This document shows, in pieces, positions 46,348-58,400 of a DNA stretch of 64,000 bases. The first letter of the stretch is position 1; every line of letters starts with the position of its first letter. Source of the stretch: Artocarpus heterophyllus (Eukaryota; Streptophyta; Magnoliopsida; Rosales; Moraceae); the NCBI GenBank assembly GCA_025403435.1, contig CM046345.1, forward strand, positions 16,844,160 to 16,908,159, in the 5' to 3' direction. The translations under genes and the position numbers were made by a program. The notes below the pieces were generated by a model, which made no database searches, was not told where the DNA came from, and worked only from the letters and a program-made list of their open reading frames with translations.

Positions 46348-48380
46348 TGTTGGAAACAAAGTGCGCAGCGGAATTTTTAAAATTTTTCATCAGAGTATTT
46401 TCCAAAACACAAGTTTGACATGTTATATGTATAAATTAAACAGATCGTACTAACCTCAGTATGCCGAAGAACCTCCGCGACCTGTGTAGAGAAGTAACGT
46501 TCCAGAAGAGCCTCAACCAACTGGTCTTCTTTGCTATTCTCTATCCACAACCGGAGTGAGTGTGGGCTCACACGTACAGCTCTTCCACCGGTGACTTTCC
46601 TTCCAACCAATAGAGAGAACCCAAAGCTAGTGTTCGTAATTTGTGAACAAAAGCTCTCAGGGAGTTTTCAGATGCTCACTAGAAGAGTATCACTCTTAAT
46701 CTCTCAAATTGATCTGAGTAAATCATTAGACTCACTCCCTTTTTATACCTATTAGTCCTTGGGGTCAGTCCATATCAGATTAGGTCTCAAAAATCGAAAC
46801 AGAATCAAGTTCGGATCAATATCTGATAAGATACGCGTGAAAAACGCGTAATCTTAACTGTCGCGGTCGGCATGCCGAACTGTGAGATAGGCAGGCCGAA
46901 CTGGCCAGTTCGGCAGGCCGAACACGTCATCCGGCATGCCAAACTGCCGAGAAAAAATCTCCGCGAATCTTTTATTTTCCACCCGAGATTCTAAAGGATA
47001 AAGTCTCAGTTTTGATTCAAATAGCCCAATAGAAAAGATATCTGATCAAAACAAACTTTATCAAGATAATCTCTAAGAAAATAAATCAATTCACAATAAT
47101 TCTACAAGTTTATCTTGTTCTAATTGTCCAAAATTAAAACAACCGATAAACCGACAAGAATTATCCGAACGCCATAATTCAACAAGTTCATCTTGAACTA
47201 ATTTCTTACATAATTAATTCAACCGATAAACAGACATGAATTATTTGATTCTTATAAATTTTAAACCAATCTGATAAATCCGACATAAGTCACCAATTAT
47301 TGGAAAAGCACGCCGTGTCGTTACAGGATTTTGTGAGCTAGCAAAGGGGACCAAAATGGACCTATAAAGTTCAAGCTCATGATAATTATGAAACCCAATA
47401 TCCCAGATATACATTTCACAATTATCAACTCCAACGCTACTCCACTAAAAGCTTGGAGCTGCACTCTCGAACTTTATAGAATTACGAAGCTCGTGTAGCT
47501 AAGTCTCCATGACATATCATAGTGTATCGCATCCCCATATGATCATCCATAATCGGCTTAAGGACAAGTTCTGTCTTACCTTCCCGATTATTTTTATCTT
47601 ACGTTCCATTGTCTCACCATTAGAAAACTTACCATCCAAAGATAGTATACCATTCGGTTACACCTATGTATCCAAATGGTTGAGCGCTCCAGTTTTCCAA
47701 TTACAGGACAACGCATATAAGAGGATATCATTACTCCTAAAGAGGAGCTATGGATTCCATATCTATGAATAACAAGTCTACGCTACCAAGAGTCATGCCT
47801 CCAACGTACCGGCATGCATGCCACTATAGAGATGTGGGAGTCACCCATTGGTACATCAAAAGACACAAATCGAGACAACGGGCCCATTATTCATCTCAGG
47901 ATTAAGATACAATACAAATGATTGTCTAAAGTGAATCGATTTGCCAAGACAGAATTATTAATCCAAATCAATTCACTTTATGTCCCGATCCAACACATCG
48001 TCACCTATGACAACGCGCCAATGTTTCTATTCACGGAGTCCAACTCCGATGGCCAAGACAAACCATCTCCCAAAAGGGATATAGACAACATAACAATCTT
48101 TACATGAATAAAGCGCCCAACTTTATTCCCTCGATTGCGGATCATATATTTTAGACCATCACCTTAAGAGTCGTGTCTACCGCATAATTATCCCATCATA
48201 TGCCCAACTCTTAAGGTTTAGACTGACAGTCTCAGACTACTGTTTGCTTATCATACATTCAACAAATATGAACGTAAAGAGGACAATATTTGGTATACAT
48301 AAATGAATAAATTCTTTATTGATAAAAATGTCTCCAAAAACGTATTACATTTTTACTCCTTAGAGCATACATGTCTAACA
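46348..48380 (-). repeat. 3' LTR of copia copy C (2,033 bp)
   Basis: On the minus strand it starts TGTTAGACATG at 48380 and ends GTTTCCAACA at 46348. Length and sequence agree with 4500-6534 throughout, including the TATA box and the GC-rich palindrome cluster at 46862-46955. Confidence 0.93.
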
Positions 48381-48394
48381 ATCTCCCACTTGCA

Positions 48395-50028
48395 CTAAGT
48401 GAGTAAATACTGCAAATTTCGCATCCCCATAGCTTCCACATGCCTTTCGAAGACTCTCCCAGAAAGTGTCTTCGTAAATGGATCAGCTAAATTGTCATCT
48501 GACGCGATCTTGCACACCGTGACATGCCCGCTCTCAACGAAGTCCTTTATCACATGATACTTCCGATCAATATGCTTACTCTTCTTGTGAAATCTTGGTT
48601 CCTTAGCATTAGCTACCGCCGCACTGTTATCACAGTACAGTGATACCGCTTTATCCACACCAGGAACTACCTCAAGATCCCCAAGGAACTTGCGGAGCCA
48701 CACTGCTTCTTTCGAAGCATTACTAGCCGCCACATACTCGGCCTCCATCGTTGAATCCGAAGTGCAATCTTGCTTCGCACTTCTCCAACTGATGGCACCG
48801 CCACCCAGAGTAAACACAAACCCCGATGTCGATTTCCTAGAATCTAGGCAGGATTGAAAATCCGAATCAGTGTATCCTAGAGGAGTTAAATCCTCACCCG
48901 AATACACAAGCATATACCCTCGAGTCCTTCTTAGGTACTTGAAAATATGCTTTACCGCAACCCAATGGTTCGGTCCTGGATCCGCCTGAAATCGACTCAC
49001 AATCCCGACCGCATAGCTAATATCCGGTCGAGTGCAAAGCATGGCATACATGAGACTACCCACTACCGAAGCATAAGGTACCTTCTTCATGTATTCTCTT
49101 TCTTCATAAGACTTTGGAGAGTCTTTCTTAGAAAGAGTAATTCCAGACCTAGATGGTTGCCCACCTTTCTTGGAATCCTGCATTGCAAACCTCCTAAGAA
49201 TTTTATCTATGTAGCTGGCCTGTGACAAAGCTATCATTTTGTTCTTCCTATCCCGAAAGATCTGGATACCGAGAACAAAATTAGCCTCACCCAAGTCCTT
49301 CATGTCAAACTGCTTGGTCAACCATAATTTGACCGATGACAACGCCCCAACGTCATTGCCAATTAGCAGAATGTCATCTACATAGAGTAGTAGAAAAACC
49401 ACCTTTCCATCCTTAATGTGTTTGTAAACACATGGTTCATCCACATTTTGTGAGAACCCATAAGTCTTGATCACTTGATCAAATCTTATGTTCCAAGAAC
49501 GAGAAGCCTGCATAAGTCCATAAATAGACTTTAGCAGCTTACAAACCTTACCCTCTTGACCCACGACCTTGAACCCGTCTGGTTGTTCCATATAAATAGA
49601 CTCATCAAGATAGCCATTTAGAAAATTCGTCTTGACATCCATCTGCCAAATCTCATAGTCGAAAGCGGCAGCTATGGACAAGAGAATCCGGATGGACTTA
49701 AGCATGGCTACAGGCGAAAAGGTTTCCTCATAATCGATTCATTCCTTTTGTGTATAACCCTTAGCTACCAGTCTAGCCTTAAAGGTTTCGACCTTTCCAT
49801 CCACTCCTCTTTTCCTCTTGTAGATCCACTTACACCCTATGGGTTTTACCCCTTCGGGAAGATCCACAAGCTCCCAGACCCGATTAGTCTCCATAGACTT
49901 CATCTCAATGTTCATGGCCTCTGTCCAGAGTTTTGAATCAACATCCTCCATAGCTTCTGCGTAAGTATAAGGATCCCTGTCATGTTCATCCGGTTCAGCC
50001 AAAAAGACCTCCCCATTGAACATATACC
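48395..50028 (-). pseudogene. Copia reverse transcriptase and RNase H, nearly intact
   Basis: From 50028 the frame reads [22 protein letters not shown] and [12 protein letters not shown], hits one TGA at 49736-49738, then runs open for 436 codons to the stop at 48395. The open part contains MDVKTNFLNGY, the catalytic YVDD at 49373-49384, and RNase H motifs GYTDSDFQS, DSTMEAEYVA, YCDNSAA and HKKSKHIDRKYH. The reverse-transcriptase active site and RNase H look complete. Without its 5' half the element cannot move by itself. Confidence 0.9.
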
Positions 50029-52391
50029 TGTAACGCCCCTATATGGGGGTTAACAGTTTTTAATGAGATAAAATAAAAATAAATAATAAAAGTAAAACCT
50101 TAAAAATAAAATTTGCCCGGGACTTAAATGAAAACTCTCAACTCAAAAATAAAAATATAAACGATAAATAAACCACAGTTTTAAATGTAGCACCTTAAAT
50201 TTAATAATATAAACTGTTGTCATCATCATTTTAACCCTCAACACATTATAATTACAGTCACAGAAAGTAACAATTGATGCTTACATTATCATGAAGAACA
50301 TTCTTTACAATTGAGCAGTCCCAATGTAATATAGTTACATCGCTTCCTCAACTATATTTCTCGTAGCCACCTCACACTTAGTGAGTCTTGAAAAGATATA
50401 AACATAAGGGAATGAGCAACACTATGCTCAGTAGAGAAAGCCATTACTCACCTTTAGGTTTTTATCATTACCACATTAAAATATGCATGGTTAGTAGGTT
50501 ACATCATATTCCAGATTATGAGGTTTATTATGATCACATCTTATGTATACCGTAGTTAATCATTACCAAGTGTCATAATTACACATTTATACAAATATTA
50601 CCAATCATCATTGTTCCTAGGTATCCATGTTAAATTGAGTATCACTCAACTCATCGAAACCCAAGTGGGCGCACTTGATCACCCTATAAGCATTCCAAGG
50701 GTGTTCCGGTGAGGGGACATCAAGCCCCGAGTCCTCACCAAATCGATTCCTGTACAGTGTGTTCTGGGACTTTCAACCCAAGGAAGTGTCATCGCCTTCC
50801 CCCTATTTTACCTTTTAGGGTATTCATGCCCAAGGACGTAACCGTCGCCCTCTTCATGTCTCACAATTTCTCTATATTGAATCATTATCAATAGAGTTAG
50901 TTTTCCTAACCATGCTTCTCAATTTATAACATGTGTCAATTCATTATGTTCCTCGCCGTACAATACAAGACGAGTCCATGTCATAGTTTCATATGTGATA
51001 ATCATATAATATCAGTTCAACATAGATATATATATATTGCGGCAAAACAATCAATTTTAATTCTATAAAAACCTCACAAAAGATGAGTAATAGAATCCCT
51101 ACCTTTCAAGCTTATCAACAATCTTTTAATCCTGGAATCAGTTAACGTTAGCTCCATACTCCCTTGATCCTAAGGCGTGCATAAGGACAATTAAAACTAA
51201 AGCACAACATACAACTACATTCATAAATAAATCATGTGTAAACCTATCTTACTAGTATGCCATTAAAGCTTTTATATAAATCTCTTTCGAATACCACAGT
51301 AAACAATTTTTGTCTTAACACAATATAAAATGTGAACAAGTAATCTATATGCTTTAGTCCCTAATAAGATTCATCAATCACTTAGGATAATATTGGAAAG
51401 GTTGCAAGACATTAAAGAATTAGGTGGTGAGCAAAGATGGGTTCTTGGTTCAGGTTAGCAGCTGGTATACCATAACAAACTGGCAGATTTACTAGTTTCC
51501 AATACAAAAATTGAATAATTCTTAGAAAATAAAATACAACTCCGATTTAGGTTTATGATAGCTCGTTAGAAAGCCTAGGATGCTACTTTTCAAATATGCA
51601 AACCAATTCATAAAATTCATTTTAATTTAATCTTAGAATTTCAAGAAATAGCCACTGCTCATAGAGGTATTACAAAGTTTAACAATATAAATTTTCTGTC
51701 TAGGGCATATACACTTAGACTTCATACATATGCTCCAAAATAGCAACAAACATATACTTAGGTTTAAGAACGCAAATTTGAATAATCCTTTAGTATAAAA
51801 GAAAATTTATAAATGAAAGACTAAATTTGTTCATAAGATTCTAACCTCGGATTATGGTTAGTTGGAAGCTTGAAATGGCTTCAAAACAGGTTCCTTTACT
51901 TCGGTATGACTGAAATTCTTGCTCAAATGGAGGTGATGGTGGCTGATTTTTATGGCTGCCTTGAAGAAGTTCTCTAAGTATTTTGCTTCAGCAAAGAAAT
52001 GAGAAGAAGAGTGTGGGAACCGTGGAAGAGAAAGGAAGAAAAGATGAAGTCTTTGAAGAGAAGTGATAGAAACAATTATAGAGGAGACATGTTGAAGCAT
52101 GTCACGGAGGAAATAAAGAAAATGAGGGTCAAGAGTAGTTGGAAAAGATATCCTTATGTCTCATCTAAAGACTTTAACACACATAATGCCAATATGACAT
52201 TTTTGAGATTTATTAGAAGTTCTAAGGCTTTTTAGTAATCATACTAAATAAATATAGGAGAATTTTAGAAAACTTAAAAATAGATAAAAATAAATATTAT
52301 AAAATAAATTTAAATGAAGCAATTTTTTTTTTATACATTAAAAATTAATTTAATTACCTCAATACCCGTTAGGAGAATAACGGGTGTCACA
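50029..52391 (-). repeat. Ty3/gypsy 3' LTR (about 2.36 kb)
   Basis: The minus-strand start is TGTGACACCCGTTATTC at 52391 and the end is GGGGCGTTACA at 50029, giving TG...CA ends with an inverted TGTNACNCCC pattern. A polypurine tract of the gypsy type precedes the start. It ends inside copia copy C, so it probably inserted there. No gene is present; the frames at 50709-50894, 51858-52100 and 51999-52235 are not credible. Confidence 0.65.
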
Positions 52392-52440
52392 GCTCTACCC
52401 CCCTTAAAGAAATTTCGTCCTCGAAATTTCAATTCTAGTA
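52392..52440 (-). other. Gypsy polypurine tract and 3' end signature
   Basis: The minus strand reads AATTTCGAGGACGAAATTTC then TTTAAGGGGGGTAGAGC before the LTR. The GAGGACGAAATT...AAGGGGGG pattern is characteristic of the 3' end of plant Tekay/Del-type gypsy elements. Upstream of it (to the right) no polyprotein frame survives. Confidence 0.6.
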
Positions 52441-53346
52441 ATACTAGTAAAAATTATGATTCCACTATGATTCCAATTCCGAGTCTAAACCGTTAATGTT
52501 GTTTGTCCTCCAAATTTAAGTTATCGTATCTCCACTTATTTACTTGCATAATAAATCTTACTCCTAAATCCCTCAATGAGAGTATTTCTGACAAGTTTTA
52601 ACTTATAACCCCGTATAATAGTCTAAGAATCTGATCAGGCATACATATTGACCATATCATGATTCCAGTCCTTCATTGTCCATGGACTGTGATTTACAAT
52701 CACATTTAAGGAGATTGCCAGAGAAATTTTATATACTTCATCTTTAGGTTCCTTTTCCTTTTTGAGTAAAGAAAAGTCAAATATATTTGATTTCATACCT
52801 CAACTAATAAACTAGAACATAATCATAAAACATATATCACAAACACTTCTATTCAAAACCATACATTAAACTTAGTCATAGAGATATTAAACGGAATCTC
52901 AGAGTTGCAGACAAACCCGACATATTTTTCATTAAACAGCTATCCTCATGACACAAACATTCAACCCAAATAATATACTCATATTTCATATGGAATATCC
53001 CCATAACTGACTCTGGTACTTCCACATAATATTAACAGAATATTACACATTACAAACATAATACGGATACGTTTCGAGAGTACAAGGCACTCCGTATACC
53101 AGCTATCCATATCATGCATGCTTAGAGGATACAAAAACATCGATAAACAAAAGATCGGACCTTAAGAAGGATGCGTTTCGAGAGCATCAAGTACTCCGTA
53201 TCCAGCCATCCCGGCATTAGGCTCAATGAATCTAAAAGATTGAACAACAACGTACCACAAGAAACACAGAATACAAGGCAAACGGTTATTCGTAACACAC
53301 GAAATACGGACACACATGCCTACATGCCAAAGATAAAACAAAAAGA
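52441..53346. other. Spacer with two hairpin-forming repeats; LOG 3' flank
   Basis: No coding sequence of the gypsy element is left. A repeat of about 45 bp occurs at about 53063-53109 and 53168-53213 (TACGTTTCGAGAGTACAAGG compared with TGCGTTTCGAGAGCATCAAG). The first copy lies within an inverted ATACGGA...TCCGTAT pair. The right end should include the 3' UTR of the LOG-like gene. Confidence 0.5.
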
Positions 53347-54036
53347 TTACAGATGGAGATTCAAATCAATTGGCCGCTCCCGGCTTTCCCTTTCCCATTC
53401 AAGCTTGGATGTTGCAGTGTCGGATTCTGGATGTATGATTTGCATTTTATCTATCAATTCCTCAGCTGTTGAAGCAGTGACAAAGATTTGTCTCTCCGAT
53501 TCTGTAGTGATGTTTTCTTCCACAGCGTAATCTAGAAATTTCAAAAGACCGTCATAAAAACCCTTTACGTTCAGCAGTCCCAAAGGTTTGGAATAAAAGC
53601 CCAACAATTGCCCACAAGCAACTATAAATATTTCCTCAAGAGTACCTAGACCACCAGGTAATGCTATAAAAGCATCAGAATTATAGATTATGTCTTTAAA
53701 ATTTTTAGGGATACTCCTGACTCCTTCTCCCTTACCTATGGCTTCCTTACAAAGGTTTCCTTCAACTGGAATATGAGGCCAAATTCTTACATCAGTAGCG
53801 TCGCTAGACCTAGCTGCTAGTGCCATATTTACCATCATTTTTATACTACCACCCCCATAGATTATGTTAATCTTCTTGCGTGCTAGGACTTGCCCTAAGT
53901 GATTTGCAGCTTCTAAATAAGCTTTATCTTTTCCAAAGCTGGAACCACAAAAGACACAGACATTCTTTATTTTCTTCGTGGACTGGGAGGTAGACATATT
54001 TGGTTTATAGAAGTGGTTGCTTAATGTCTGCTCCAC
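53347..54036 (-). CDS. LOG-family cytokinin riboside monophosphate phosphoribohydrolase, divergent, intronless
   Basis: A single open frame of 229 codons with no intron. LOG enzymes release active cytokinin bases from nucleoside monophosphates in the cytosol. Visible motifs are VCVFCGSS (26-33), IIYGGGSIKMM (58-68) and the nucleotide-binding PGGLGTLEE (127-135), followed by KPLGLLNVKGFYDGLL. Length fits the family (about 210-230). Met14 is an alternative start and closer to the usual distance before VCVFCGSS. The segment before SDAFIALPGG, which in standard LOGs carries a conserved Arg-Lys pair near an M-H-Q-R-K-A-E-M motif, reads IPKNFKDIIYN here, so the usual active-site arginine is not evident. 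The glycine-rich loop after YGGG is also changed. Activity is uncertain. Most LOG genes have several introns; an intronless clade also exists, so a retrocopy need not be invoked. Confidence 0.88.
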   Translation of the reverse strand: MEQTLSNHFYKPNMSTSQSTKKIKNVCVFCGSSFGKDKAYLEAANHLGQVLARKKINIIYGGGSIKMMVNMALAARSSDATDVRIWPHIPVEGNLCKEAIGKGEGVRSIPKNFKDIIYNSDAFIALPGGLGTLEEIFIVACGQLLGFYSKPLGLLNVKGFYDGLLKFLDYAVEENITTESERQIFVTASTAEELIDKMQIIHPESDTATSKLEWERESRERPIDLNLHL

Positions 54037-54639
54037 TTAGACTTCGGGTTCTACATGAGATTTTAAAGATGAGAAATATACAAAAAGGGCTAAAGAGATA
54101 GACGAGTAGGTAATGAAAAGGTAATCCAAAGATTTAAACAAAATCTTGTGCGGATAAGAAAGTAAGATAAGGTGATTGATAGTTTACAGAAAATCTGATT
54201 CACTTTTTGAAAAAGATTAGACTCTAATTGTATAACTTTTGACAATTGAGAACAATTCGACAGAAGACCCTCTTGACACAACTGTAGACTTTTTGACAAA
54301 TATACACCAAGTCTAGAAATTTAATATAAACGACAAATACTGTAGAACTTTTGAAATTTGAGACACAATCTTGAAATATCTGGATAAGCTTTTCAAAATT
54401 CAAACATATTACTGTACCGTATGTAACGTGTCTGATAAGATAATATATTTTATTATATATATATTTAAGAAAATCATAAATTAAATAAGATATTAACACT
54501 TACTGTATCAATCTAATAATCACAATTATTTCAAACACAAAAGCAAATATTCTGAGTAAAAGAAAAACACAAACTGTTGAACATCAGCTAAAACTGCTTC
54601 AAATAAGTAAAGACTAAATAACCTTTATAGAGCGATGAC
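54037..54639. other. LOG upstream region, AT-rich spacer
   Basis: No gene is seen. The frames at 54090-54299 and 54224-54499 look accidental. Promoter elements of the LOG-like gene would lie here, but none could be assigned. Confidence 0.5.
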
Positions 54640-54861
54640 TTATTCCCCATCCAGTTTTCTTATGGCTTGGCAAACAGGATCTAGAAATACCATATTCCTG
54701 AGGCGTTGTCTTTCTGTATAAAATTTAGGCCAGAGTTTAAAAATAGCTCCTTGAACATATCCACTAGGGTGACCATGGAGAGGAGGATGGATGCTATCCA
54801 AGTTCTCCTTTGAAAGTCCATCCCTACAAAACCTTATTTTATCCTCTCTATTCGTAGACAT
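54640..54861 (-). CDS. Unrecognised 73-codon frame beside assembly gap
   Basis: The frame runs from MSTNREDKIRFCRDG through KENLDSIHPPLHGHPSGY and VQGAIFKLWPKFYTERQRL to FLDPVCQAIRKLDGE. The mixed composition with Trp, His and Pro is protein-like and unlike the AT-rich chance frames nearby. It starts only seven bases from the 100-N gap, so it may be the last exon of a gene whose other exons are in or beyond the gap. I do not recognise it, and it does not match the missing C-terminus of the helicase. Confidence 0.35.
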   Translation of the reverse strand: MSTNREDKIRFCRDGLSKENLDSIHPPLHGHPSGYVQGAIFKLWPKFYTERQRLRNMVFLDPVCQAIRKLDGE

Positions 54862-54868
54862 ATAACCG

Positions 54869-54968
54869 NNNNNNNNNNNNNNNNNNNNNNNNNNNNNNNN
54901 NNNNNNNNNNNNNNNNNNNNNNNNNNNNNNNNNNNNNNNNNNNNNNNNNNNNNNNNNNNNNNNNNNNN
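54869..54968. other. Assembly gap (100 N)
   Basis: Exactly 100 undetermined bases, the usual placeholder for a gap of unknown size. The true distance between LOG and the helicase is therefore unknown. Confidence 0.99.
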
Positions 54969-55443
54969 GTTATGCGGTTTTCATTAGTTTTCCTGCTTCT
55001 ACAATAATATAGATACAGGCTTCCACAACAAAGTCTTAGCTTCAATCTGTTTCATAAGCGCAGACCAACTTGAAACAATTTGGACAGACCCAATTTAGAA
55101 GGTCGGTTCGATTTGCAATTAAACCTCACCTCTCAAATCTTACAGTTTGAACAAAAAAGATTCAATTCGCCCCAATTCGAACCCGGAAAGTGAATGGAGC
55201 CTTAGCGTGCCTCTTCGGTACTAAAAGGAAGTTTTCCTCTCCTAACTTGTAGGGTAGTGGTGTAGTGCTAGTGCTCTTAGCTAGAAAAGTAAAAGATAGT
55301 ACTATAAATATATATACATATATATATATGTATACATACATATATATATATATATATCTATATAGATATCGGTAAAGCCTGACAGCGAGGTGTGGTAAGA
55401 AAGATAGATAACTGATTTATGAAATCGGAAGAAAAAGTGGTAC
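54969..55443. other. Intron or 3' flank of helicase; AT microsatellite
   Basis: The last visible helicase exon ends with a proper donor at 55443, so this should be intron. No terminal exon is recognisable. Around 55308-55362 is a TATA-type microsatellite. Confidence 0.5.
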
Positions 55444-58400
55444 CTGCATATCAAGGCGGTGCACATTGAAAATATCCTTCATAGAGTGTGAATTGTAGGC
55501 TAAGATATAGGATCTGTATGCGTCTTTTGCAGATTTGTTCAAATAGTAGTTATTAGATACCAATTTCTCCTGCACCATTTAAAAAGCAACATTATCAAAT
55601 TTAGCTTGACGTTCATTTGTTTGTTACAAATAAATTATAATGAATAATCAGCATAGAGAAAAGAGTGGGTTACCAGGTGAGATTGCACATTGCAAAGATT
55701 CTTTTCACTGAATTCATACTCTTTAACAGGAACTTTCGCTGCCTGAAAATAACAATAGAGAATGAATTGCAATATTATTTTGTGCGTGTACGGAAAAAAG
55801 AGATTATCAAGAAAATGTTATGCAAGCTCCCAAGTCCATAGTTCTTCTCCAAAGATGGAATTTTTTTGGTTTATCAAGTTCACTTGACAATTTGCCTCGA
55901 GTTTCTTTGTTTTACTATGACCATTTCTCTTTGCTGTCATACCATTTTGGTAAATATTCTACCTTGAGATAGCGAAGAAACTGCAACTCTTCAGGAATGA
56001 GAAACAGCAGTGCATGTCCTCTCGCACCTTCCCCACGAGCCGTTCGGCCAACCCTATGAATATATTCCTGCAAGCAGTAACTCCAAGGTCCAATGTCAGA
56101 AATATGGATGAAAAGTTTTAAGCGACTAAAATATCTTGAGATAAAAATGGCAGGCACCTTTGGTTCATCAGGAGGGTCATATTGAACAATCCAGTCCTAC
56201 AAGCAAAGTAGAGGTTAAAGTAAGATATATGGTATATATGAGCTTGCAAATAACTAACTGAAAATCATTTTCTTTTTATTTAGATAGAAATTGGTGATAT
56301 CACAGAGCATTTAGGCCGAAGAAGTGATCACATGGTTTTAGTTTCAACATATACATAGCGTGAAACTAAAAGGAAAGAAACATTATCCTTGAACTATCTT
56401 TATCCGAAAGTACAAGTAATCCTTGATTTTCAACAATTATTCTTCTCGACCATTTTTATTGTTGAAAAACGTTAAATTGAGAAAATAAAACCTATCAACT
56501 TAAGATAAGAAAATAAACATACTACGGCCGGTATATCCAGTCCACGAGCAGCAACATCAGTACATAGCAAAATTCCTTTCTCTGCTTCACAGAATTGAAA
56601 AAAGGTACTCGTTCTCTTTTGCTGCTTTTGCTTTCCATGGATATCAAGGCAAGGAATCTGAATGTATCTTAGAAGCTCGCTATGGAATTTGACCGAGTTA
56701 CATGAAGAGAAAAAGACCATCACTTTTTTAGACAGATTTTTCTTTAGGAAAGAATACAAAAGTATAAATCTCTTGGCACAAGGCACAACACATAGCCTTG
56801 CTCCAGCCCTTCATTGGTAACCTGTCGCACCATAATTTCATAACTCATAAGGTTACCAAAATAAGTATTAAAGTTACAAATTTAAATAAATACATATATA
56901 TATATATATGAGAAAACGTAGAATGTGAGATCAAAATTCTAACGATTACCTTAGTTCTGCCATCATCTACATCAACATAGACGGGTGGCGTCTGAAAAGA
57001 TAAACGGGCAAGATCCTCAACCTACATTTTATTGCAAAAAAAGGTAATATGAGAAAATAACAACACTTAAGAGCCCATAATAAAAGCAACAATCTGCTCA
57101 AACAATAATAAATAAATAAAAGCAACAAAAACAGTGTCTAAACTTTTATAAATGAGGAATTTAACTGAAACTTTACAAGCAAAATGGCTAAGTCAAAAGG
57201 ACAATATCAAAAGATAAAGGGCTTATAGAGCAATAGGTTACCCTACGATACAGATATAATGCACATACCTTCTTAGTTTGAGTCGCTGAGAATAAAGCCG
57301 TTTGCCTTGTCTGCACATAAATTAGAAACTCAATCAGCTAAACAAACTCAATCTTGGATCATTCTATATTTTATTGCCACTGCAAAAAGAAAAAAATAAA
57401 GGATATTTATCCGTAAAAATTGGAGCTGGAAGTGAACAACCAGCTATTTAGCTAACCATTGAATACATGAAACACTGTTTAGGCCTTGTGGAAATTTGAT
57501 TACATCCAAGCACAGAGATAATTCTCATTACATATAACCCCAAGTCAAGATATAGCAATATAACCAATTTCAAGAATTGATCAAGCCTTAGCATTTGCAC
57601 TCAATAAGAGCTTGGGGGAAAAGAAAAATTCTTATTGCCCTTCTCCACTATTTCAATATGATGTTGCAGGATTAATTTATTGCCCAACATGAATAACATT
57701 CTTGTTTTCCTCATCCCTTACACACAAATGAACAAAAACTTAGCACAGTAATGGCATCTCATACCAAGTCATCATCATCAACCAAACTCCTTAACGAATG
57801 TCAAGTAAATTCTTGAACTACAAATTTACCTTCGGAAGAAGCTTGATAATTTGCTTCATTTCTTCCTCAAAATTTGCTTCCAGTATCCTGTCAGCTTCAT
57901 CAATCATGAGACACTGCAAGTGCAAGTAAAGTGGAGGGAAAATAATTACAATGCAAAACATATGGACAAAAATTTACAATAATATATGACAAGGAATAAG
58001 CAAAACATTTCAGAATAAGATGCACACCATAAAATCATTCTCCATATTCGATAACATTGATATAGAAACAAAAGTGCAGAGTAACAGCATACATACCTTC
58101 AGATTTTTATATATAAACCCTTTTGTATTTTGTAGATGGTCAATAAGACGACCAGGAGTTGCCACCAGCAAATTTACCCCCTTTACAATACGCTCTGCTT
58201 CTCCTCTTCTAGCTGCACCACCAATAACTAAGCCAACTGTCTGTGAATGATATTTGAGAAGATTCTTTGCCACAGCGTGGGTCTGAATGATTTAAAACAT
58301 AGCGAGATTAGAATGACGCTGAGAAAATAACAAAACAAATGCAGAAAGAAATGTGGATAAGAAGCTTCAGGTGTACCTTACTTTTAGTAAAAATAAAAAG

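Larger units (their letters stand above)
46348..50028 (-). mobile_element. Ty1/copia retrotransposon, copy C (5'-truncated)
   Basis: Read right to left it holds the integrase/reverse transcriptase linker, reverse transcriptase, RNase H, polypurine tract and a full 2,033-bp LTR. It stops at 50028 where a gypsy LTR end begins, so the integrase, protease, gag, leader and 5' LTR are missing. It is the best preserved copy: only one stop was seen in 1.6 kb of coding sequence. Confidence 0.9.

Noticed and set aside
50029..52391. Target-site duplication of the gypsy LTR with GCTCT on the right
   Set aside because: GCTCT after 52391 resembles the copia sequence expected next to 50028, but it is also part of the standard gypsy polypurine-tract context, so the match is probably chance.
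54848..55045. Frame spanning the run of N
   Set aside because: The translation is open only because undetermined codons cannot be stops.
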